A stretch of DNA of 64,000 nt from Torreya grandis (Eukaryota > Streptophyta > Pinopsida > Cupressales > Taxaceae), in assembly GCA_037957365.1 (NCBI GenBank), contig JARHVA010000315.1, positions 3,064,001 to 3,128,000 on the forward strand. The letters are read 5' to 3'. A model generated the notes under the pieces. The model was not told where the DNA came from, searched no databases, and worked only from the letters and a program-made list of their open reading frames with translations. Made by a program: the position numbers and the translations under genes. This document shows positions 57,666 to 64,000 of this stretch, in pieces (position 1 is the first letter of the stretch; the number at the start of each line of letters is the position of its first letter).

Positions 57666-58692
57666 TGTTAGGTTGTGGAGATAAAATCTTCACTAATGCA
57701 AATAGAGGAGGAGGTTTCAAAAAGGTTGATGAGTGTGTCAGGCACCAGCGTCGGTCAGGCCAACCGATGTCGATAGGGAGGAGACAGGAAGGCAACTAAT
57801 GTCGGTCAGAAGTCGACTGGCGTCGGCACCCCCCAGGCATACAGGGACCGACGTCGGTCACTTGTGGTTCGAGCTGCGAGTATGTTACGGGTAGTTAGTT
57901 GATGAACCATGTATTTGCATGTTGAGAGCCAAATTTAGACTAAGAGCTGCAGATCTAATTATTGTAATTGGATGTCTAATTATTGTTTGGATGAGATCTA
58001 TATAATAGACTCATGGATTGTATTGAATGTTGTGCTAGAGAGTAAGAGAGCAATATTATAAGCTCCTTCTGTGTGTGAGGTGAGCAATGGTGTGTTCCTC
58101 ATAGTGCCATAGTACCAAGGGTGGGTGCTGGTTTTGGAGAGTCAGCAGGATTCTTCAGGGGTGTATGATCTTAGTCAGCTGGTGTGCATGGCTTCTATAG
58201 GAGATCTACATGGTAAGTAAGATCATTGATATGCAGGTGTATGTGTGTACAAGGTCAAGGTTCACAGGTGTGCAGAACTAGATTGATTTGTAGGTGTATA
58301 AGATCAGAGAGGACAGCAAAACAATAGGGAGCAGAATCAGGTGGGATCTACTTGAAGTATGTTGAGTACTTGTGGAGTGCATGGAGCACAGGTATAAGGT
58401 GAACACCAAATCTGTGTTTGAGTTGGGTGTTGGGACCTAAGAGAGAGAGCTTTGAGGAGAGAATTACTGTTCACTTGAGGTGTGGGAAGCCTCTGAAGAG
58501 GTGGTGGAGAAGAAGTGGCATCTTCTTTATTGTATTCTTTTTTGTATGAGTATTAATACAAGTTGTGTATTGTCTCTCATATCATGTGTTATTTCTGGAT
58601 TCTAGTTACTTGTTGATTTTGGTTATTTCTGCATATTAAGTTGTTTGTATTTGGTAATCAATTGTGTGCTTCTGGTTATTCATATCCCAACA
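57666..58692 (+). repeat. 3' LTR of the Copia element
   Basis: 1027 bp, alignable with 54650-55696 throughout, with scattered substitutions that are mostly transitions. TATA box about 57999-58006. The ACCGACGTCGGT palindrome is intact at 57847-57858. The U3 CGACGTCGG-like neighbours are partly changed to TG or CA forms. Confidence 0.95.
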
Positions 58693-58697
58693 AAAAT
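58693..58697. repeat. Copia target-site duplication, right
   Basis: AAAAT, same as 54645-54649. Confidence 0.85.
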
Positions 58698-58819
58698 TTT
58701 CCAAAGAGATAGCGTGGATGCACTGACACTACCACGCATCCCACCAAAAATGCCACAAATGAAGAGTGAAAGGACAGCAAAATAAAATGTGAGAGGAGTC
58801 TTCCTCCTCTCTATTGTAG

Positions 58820-58835
58820 AATAGGTCAAATAAAC
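58820..58835. repeat. Target-site duplication of the nested LINE, right
   Basis: AATAGGTCAAATAAAC, identical to 53687-53702. It marks the 5'-truncated end of the LINE and interrupts the Tat RT frame. Confidence 0.93.
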
Positions 58836-59220
58836 TCAACATTCAAGAGTTTTTTCATTCTTTCTTGACCAAAATGAAAATAAGTAGATGCATTTTCTAT
58901 AATGTCTGCTTTATGCGTTTGGTGTCTGAATGCACTATAAAATGATGGATGATAAAGGATGAATCTAATCCAAGCATGTCAGAATAGGACCATGCAAATA
59001 AATTAATGAATTCTTTGAGGATAAAAATAATGGGCTTACATTCCTCTTTAGTAAGAGACGAACCAAGCTTAAGTATGTATGGATTATCCTTTGTGTCAAG
59101 CTTAACCTCAATGGTATCTTCCACTAGTGATGTGGAACCATCCTCCATCAAAGTAGGTAATGAATGGAATTGGTAGTTTTCCTTTGATTGTGACCCAATT
59201 TTTTCATTGAGTTGAACCAT
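58836..59220 (-). pseudogene. Tat RT, upstream fragment
   Basis: A 107-codon open stretch on the minus strand: TIEVKLDTKDNPYIL, LGSSLTKEECKPI, LKEFINLFAWSYSDMLGLD then IIHHFIV. This is the conserved start of Tat RT (F-A-W-S-Y-x-D-M-P-G-L-D, then H-x-L). A shifted frame continues to the insertion point at 58835 (ERMKKLLNVEFI). The rest of the RT resumes at 53686, on the far side of the nested LINE. Confidence 0.9.
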
Positions 59221-59844
59221 ATAAGAAGAGTAAGATTAATTCATTTAAGATAAAGACCACTCATTTAATGTTTGTATAGATTCTCATACCAACTGTTAAA
59301 ATGTGTGTTGGTCTTCAAGATAGACATTTGAACTAAAAATGATGTGGGAAATTTTGGGACTTTATGATTTTTGATGAAGAGAATAGATTTCCCTGTTCAT
59401 TGGTGCCTCAAAAAGGTCTTCACTAATGAACATGTCTTTGTTTTTATTTTTTCCACTATCTAATATCTCCTCAAATAGGTTTTCACTAGAGGACATTAAT
59501 TTTTGATTTTATTTGTTTTATTGACTAAGGAAATTCACCTACTCTCCAAATTAGGTAGCAGGGTCCAAATTAATTTCAAATCCCTTCTTGTGGTCTCCAA
59601 GTGGGAAACCATTTCTAAGTCCCAATAATTTTTTAATTGCCTCATCATTATAAAAACATCCAAACCTATACATGATCACATTGGTCCCAATATATGAGGC
59701 CAAGATAATGGAGGTCTAAATGGATGGTATTGGTATCAAAAATATTAGCATTGACAAGCTCATCGTAGATGCTATAAAATGAATTTGTGTCACTGTCAAA
59801 GAATTAATCATTAATCATTGTAGTTGTATCACTTTCTAGATTAG

Positions 59845-60000
59845 GGGGTCCCATCCAAGTGGTTTGTATCTTATGCCATGGTTCCCTTCATGTTGAGTAA
59901 ATGGGATAGGCTCAATAATTCCTTTTTCCTTGGTTTATAAGCATATACCCTTGTAATTTACCCTATTTAACATCTTTTTAGGGATAGAATATTTGTTGTT
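59845..60000 (-). pseudogene. G-patch-like segment of the Tat pol
   Basis: Minus strand: KKMLNRVNYKGICL, a stop, then KEKGIIEPIPFTQHEG and GIRYKPLGWDP. This follows the G-patch pattern in plant gypsy polyproteins (M-x-K-M-G-Y-x-G-x-G-L-G, then Q-G-I-x-x-P-I), although most of the Gly residues are lost. It lies between protease and RT as in related elements. In other systems the G-patch binds nucleic acid; no function can be claimed for this copy. Confidence 0.55.
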
Positions 60001-60419
60001 TTCATAGTATGAAGATAGTCTATCACCATATAACCATAAATTTCTAGGATATTTTAATTATTCATTGTTGATAAGACCATTATTGACAAATGAAATAGAA
60101 CTTACCTTATATGAATCAACCTTCTTTCACCACACCATGTTATGCATGCCATGGGTTTTTGGGGATATTAAAAGTTTTACAATATGAAAAACATCTTTCA
60201 TTTCATACTCTCCACAACCATTATCTTTGATTTTAAAGTGTGTGAATGATTTTGTATGGGGATTTTTGGATGCAGATTAGGGATAATTATAGTGACCTAT
60301 AAATGAAAACTTTAAAGGTTTCCAGGCAAATAAATTTTGAAATGGTGGAGAATCACTTTGGAAGGTGTTTAATTGTTTAGGTGAATCAAGTGATGGAATA
60401 TGGCAAATCAAGGTTTTTA

Positions 60420-61290
60420 TCCTTCTATTATCAGGCATCAACACATTAATGCCTAAAATTAGCATCATATTATTAGGTGACTACATTATACTATCAGGCA
60501 TCAACATTTTGTTGTCAAGCAACAACATAATATAATTTAGGGAATCACTGTGCATTGAAAATCTAAAATAGATAGTTTGTGGGGTAAAGGGAATCACTAT
60601 GCGTTTGACTGCATAATTTTATCAATCAACTACATAATGTTGTTATCCGAATGCATATGTTGACAGCCAATAACATAATGTAGTTGGTTGTCAGCATGTT
60701 TAGTGTCAACTCGAGAGCTTTCTAAGGCTGTAACTTTTGCATATGGACTCAAATTGTGATGATTTTTTTTGAAATTGCATGAATTTTTGAGAGGAATATA
60801 AATATGCAATAATATATAGGTTTGGGGAAATTTTTATTCCCTTTTTATTTTACCCCACAACCTACTATTTTATCTTTTCAATGCATAGTGATTTCCTGAA
60901 TTGTATTATGTTATTGCCTAACATTAGAATGTTGATGCCCGATAATAAAATGTTGACAGTCGGTAGCAGAATGTAGATGACTAATAATAGAATATAGATG
61001 CTTGATAATAGTATGTTGATGCACAACACACTAATGTTGATTCTTGACAACATAATGTATTCACCTAACAATAGAATGATGATACCCAATAATAGTATGT
61101 TGATGTTTGACAATAGAATGCTAACACCTAATAACAAAATGTTATCACTTGACAATAGAATATTGATGCCTGATAGTAGAATGTTGACACTTAATAATAA
61201 AACCTAGATGTTCAACAACAAAATACTGACCCCTGATAGTAAAATCCAAATTCTTGACAATAAAATGCTAGTGTTTTACAACAAATGCAG
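60420..61290. mobile_element. Foldback-like inverted repeat with minisatellite arms
   Basis: The sequence 60427-60600 recurs inverted at about 60835-61010. Examples are AATCACTGTGCATTGAAAAT (60543-60562) against the complement of TTTTCAATGCATAGTGATTT, and TAGTTTGTGGGGTAAA against TTTACCCCACAACCTA. The arms contain 21-bp units such as AATAGAATGTTGATGCCTGAT. The right arm carries about fifteen more such units, to 61290. Long inverted repeats built from short direct repeats define foldback elements. It sits between protease and the G-patch-like segment of the Tat element; no target duplication was recognised. Confidence 0.6.
60900..61290. repeat. 21-bp minisatellite
   Basis: Eighteen or so diverged units of the form AAtAgAATGttGATgCctgA. 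The unit length of 21 bp makes frames on both strands read as 7-residue repeats (NRMLTPN, NKMLSLD, SRMLTLN). This is a repeat artefact and not a structural protein. Confidence 0.9.
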
Positions 61291-61659
61291 ATATTTGAAA
61301 ATAGATACATAGTGGTGAATGCACCCAGATTAGATTTTTAGGTACTAGTGACATAAATTTATAAGAGAAAAATTATTTCAAAAAATTATGTGAGCTGACC
61401 CTTAAATTTAAATTCCATCCTAAAATTTAGGTGATCTTGCATTATTGGCTACCCCATAAAATTGCCAAACACCAACTTAAAAAATGGAATATTCATTAAT
61501 TAAGGAATATTCACCACTAAAAAAATCATGGATGTGGATGGAAGATAGTTTAGATAAATGTATGATGATTTAGGTCTTGGAAGCACATTTTTATCCTTTT
61601 TAGGGGCATATTATGCAGTGAGACAATGATGGGCATGTTGATGTTTAACTTCCAACATT

Positions 61660-62030
61660 TTATAATAATGATAAGGTTATGTATCTTTAGGGCTTATGGC
61701 CTCCATACTAGAGGATGGGAATTTTATACATTGATGAAAAGTGTAAGGAATGACATGCATGCCATGAATCCATGGATGACCAAGAAGGAGGTTATATAGA
61801 ATCTCAATGTCAAGGACATGAAAAACGTTTTGATGTGTGATAAGCCAAATAACGATGAGCAGATAAATAGTGCATATGATTCTCTTTCATTATTATCATA
61901 TCCTTTGATGGTAATGGTGTTTAATTCCATGTTTGATTTTGAATACCTGATGAGCTTGATCAACTTGAGTGTGCAAATTTTTAGTGTTGACACATTGTCG
62001 ATGATTACCTACTTGATTTTATGATTATAA
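61660..62030 (-). pseudogene. Aspartic protease of the Tat element
   Basis: Minus strand. The active-site strand reads LIDNVSTLKICTLK near 61990-61950, where the family has L-I-D-x-G-S-A-L-N-V; Asp is kept and Gly is replaced. The far end reads YNLLLGHPWIHGMH (about 61785-61745), matching Y-N-L-L-L-G-R-P-W-I-H. A frame shift separates the two halves. It would process Gag-Pol. Confidence 0.8.
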
Positions 62031-62639
62031 ATAATCACCTCTATGTAGAGAGGATTATTATGGGATGATACCACTAGTGAAATATCACTATGACCAAATG
62101 TGATTTGTTAACCTAAGGATAAATATCCTACAAGTGTATGAAATTTTGAGGGGTCAATATCAATAGGGACCTTTGATTGATGCAAGGTTTGGTGTAATAT
62201 GTACTTATGAACAAAGGATGTTCGTAATAGGTCCAAGATGGAAATCTAAGTGGGGTGTTCTCCAACTATTATATAAGGTCATATTGATTTTTAGTTGTTG
62301 ATGTTGATGGTTTATTTTGGATGTGGAAATATTTATGATTTTATTATGGGGTTTTAAAGTGGAAGGTCCTTGAATTGTGACCTTTGGACTTTGAGTAGTA
62401 ACATCACATTATCAGGATTGGATGGGGTTATTGGGTTGGGTCATTGAAGATAATGGGGTAATGATTATATCACATTGAGTTATGCTAGGTTGATGATAGG
62501 AATTAATTATGATAGTGGACACAACATATCATAATTATGTGGGGCACTACAATGGTCACACAATTGGTGTGGTTGTTTTAACCTTGGTGGTGATCTTGAA
62601 TTTGTTATTATTGATTATGTTGATCATGTTTTGGGAATA

Positions 62640-63990
62640 GATCCTTAACAATTGCCATATTTTTATTATGTTATGTGGCTGCTTGATTGTCAAGATCGAT
62701 ATCACCATAATCTAATAGATCTTAAATGTAATGTTTGAGCTACATACATTGATAAAGAGCATTGTCTTTAATATGATGATACTCAAAATATTCATCATCC
62801 ATGTACCATTGTAGTTCAGGTTGTTATGATTCAAAAGGATTTTTTGGTGGAAATACAATAATGTTTATCATAATAAGCTATTTTAAAACTGATTCTATGG
62901 GTTCTAAAAGAGGATCAAGGGTCCTCCTTTGATATGGAGTATTGATAGGTGGTATCTTAAGAGTGAATTTTGGAGTGGATTGGATGTTCTGGACATGTCT
63001 TATTTGAACATTTTGCACATGTTTAGACTTTGTAACTTTGTCACCCACTAAATTCTTGTTCTTATTAAATAACTTGGGTTTTTTGTTTACACTAAAGCAC
63101 TAGCCTAAGGTTGATGCTAAGTGTCTTTAGAGAACACTTTAATTAGACCCTTATCAGTGAGAGTCTTTTCAATTTGGAGTCTCTTATAATTATTAAATCA
63201 AATGTGGTGGCAAATTGGAGTTTGACATGATAGCTTATTTTTTGATTAATATTTTTCAAAAAAAAAATTGTTAATTGTTTTTTTATGAAATGAATGATTA
63301 AATCAGCTATCCAAACTCCTCCATCATTAAAAAAGGGATGATAAAATTTCCCCACTTCTCTGTTTGGAGTTGCAAAGGTCCATCAATATCAACTCATATT
63401 ATACATTGTATGAGATATGCCTCAAAAAACATTCTAAAAAGTTTACAAATTAGTGATGGATTCCTTTCACAAATGGAGGAACCATTCCAAAGCTTGACCA
63501 CCCAAGATTTGGGGAAATAACTTAACCAATAAAATGTGATTATGAACCACTTCTTGACAAACCATGAAGAAATATCTGAGGTGGTCCCATGGATCTCCTT
63601 TCCTTTTATATTTATCAAATTTGTGCACTTAAAAATTAATAAGAAAGAATATTTACAAATTATTTTCATCAAAGGGTTACAGACATAGCTCCTCAAACAT
63701 GAACTTTGGGTTTTGGTTCCCTCCCTATAATCCTTGAAGAGCATTTTCATATCTTTCCACTCTTGAGAAAAAGAAGTGTTTAGAGAAGGGTTTGATGTAT
63801 GTTGATGGATGAATGGACGTTGATTAGGAGATGAATGTAAATTAGCATTAGATCTAGGTGGTATGTACACCCTATTGCCAACTTTATAAATATTGGGTGG
63901 TTGTTGTTGTTGACAAAATGAGATGTGTTGTTATTGATTGGGTAGGATTTGTTACTACTAACTAGATGACATTTGAGTAATGGATGATGT
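62640..63990 (-). pseudogene. gag: gag of the Tat element
   Basis: Minus strand. A capsid-type stretch lies near 63560-63140. It includes LFP---GGQALEWF, a core motif of Tat gag, followed by blocks like EVGKFYHPFF, HFIKKQLTIFF and SYHVKLQFATTFDLIIIRDS (to 63175). Downstream, RRTLDPLLEPIESVL (near 62910) leads to WYMDDEYFEYHHIKDNALY and a QLKHYIQDLLDYGDI stretch (62830-62690). This matches the plant Tat Y-C-x-Y-H-x(4)-H-x(4)-C segment followed by L-K-x-x-I-Q-D-L-I; the first Cys and second His are lost. The Gln/Asn-rich upstream part (63985-63870) fits the gag N-terminal region. Confidence 0.8.
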
Positions 63991-64000
63991 GGCCACTAAA

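Larger units (their letters stand above)
54650..58692 (+). mobile_element. Internally deleted Ty1/copia retrotransposon
   Basis: Two similar LTRs (1047 and 1027 bp) bound a 1969-bp interior. Borders are TGTTAGG...CCCAACA with 5-bp target duplications AAAAT at 54645-54649 and 58693-58697. A primer site TGGTATCAGAGC follows the 5' LTR, and a polypurine tract AAGTGGGAGA precedes the 3' LTR. The interior carries fragments of copia coding sequence in the right order but lacks most of gag, integrase and RT. It would have depended on proteins from relatives. It is the youngest element here: inserted in the LINE, with well-preserved LTRs and many remaining CpG sites. Confidence 0.95.
53703..58819 (-). 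mobile_element. 5'-truncated LINE inserted in Tat RT, itself split
   Basis: On the minus strand it starts at 58819 with a zinc-binding RVT tail (EDSSHILFCCPFTLHLWHFWW). It continues across the Copia insertion to 54644 and ends in a poly(A) tail, seen as T13 at 53703-53715. Without the Copia element it is about 1.1 kb, so only the 3' end of ORF2 was copied. That is the usual outcome of incomplete target-primed reverse transcription. The 16-bp duplications are identical, so the borders are exact. Confidence 0.93.
50690..64000 (-). mobile_element. Decayed Ty3/gypsy retrotransposon of Tat type
   Basis: Minus strand, entering from beyond the right edge. Order from high to low coordinate: gag with Cys/His segment, protease, G-patch-like segment, RT, RNase H, a second RNase H and integrase. 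The second RNase H between RNase H and integrase is the hallmark of the plant Tat clade, which includes Ogre/Retand-like elements. The RT is interrupted by a LINE (53703-58819) that itself holds a Copia element. Without the nested DNA the visible part is about 8 kb. All domains have stops and shifts. The 5' LTR is outside the window and the 3' LTR is unresolved. Confidence 0.88.

Noticed and set aside
60865..61207. Leu/Ile-rich or Asn/Met-rich 7-residue repeat proteins on both strands
   Set aside because: Produced by the 21-bp minisatellite; both strands are open for the same reason.
1..64000. Host protein genes, tRNA or rRNA genes, CRISPR arrays
   Set aside because: Scanned on both strands by eye; no conserved host protein motif, cloverleaf boxes or regularly spaced identical repeats were seen. 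A tRNA could be missed without a covariance search.

Overview
The window looks like intergenic DNA from a plant with a very large genome, most likely a gymnosperm. This is inferred from three things: AT-rich sequence almost without open frames, several plant retrotransposon lineages in deep decay, and insertions nested in insertions. I found no intact host protein gene, rRNA, tRNA or CRISPR array. Almost everything recognisable is a transposable element or a tandem repeat. The stop codons that break old frames are often explained by C-to-T change (CAA/CAG/CGA to TAA/TAG/TGA), as expected of long-methylated DNA.

Region by region. 1-17.2 kb is mostly featureless AT-rich sequence holding two strong hairpins, a 211-bp tandem duplication and a small minus-strand LTR-like element (about 6.78-8.37 kb). 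17.3-25.6 kb is a decayed plus-strand Ty3/gypsy element with 5' LTR, primer-binding site, gag, protease, RT, RNase H, integrase and the start of a 3' LTR. That LTR abuts a minus-strand LINE remnant (25.57-27.6 kb) that keeps ORF1 and the endonuclease but has lost RT. 28-31.3 kb holds palindromes and two minisatellites.

31.2-45.3 kb is the least ordinary region. A decayed plus-strand transposase-like gene (31.44-34.5 kb) faces a decayed, multi-exon minus-strand gene of unknown function (44.9 down to 41.3 kb). Clusters of ATGCAT-centred palindromes lie just outside both start codons, and a very regular ~558-bp tandem array (34.9-37.9 kb) sits between them. I propose, as inference, that this is one large old DNA transposon with convergent genes.

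45.3-50.5 kb is low-complexity sequence with short tandem repeats, probably the 3' flank or LTR of the next element. From about 50.7 kb to beyond the right edge runs a minus-strand Ty3/gypsy element of Tat type: gag, protease, G-patch-like segment, RT, RNase H, a second RNase H, integrase. Its RT was split by a 5'-truncated LINE with 16-bp target duplications, and that LINE was split by a much younger Ty1/copia element with ~1-kb LTRs, a tRNA-iMet primer site and 5-bp target duplications. A foldback-like inverted repeat with a 21-bp minisatellite lies in the protease-RT spacer. The nesting gives a relative clock: Tat element first, then LINE, then Copia.
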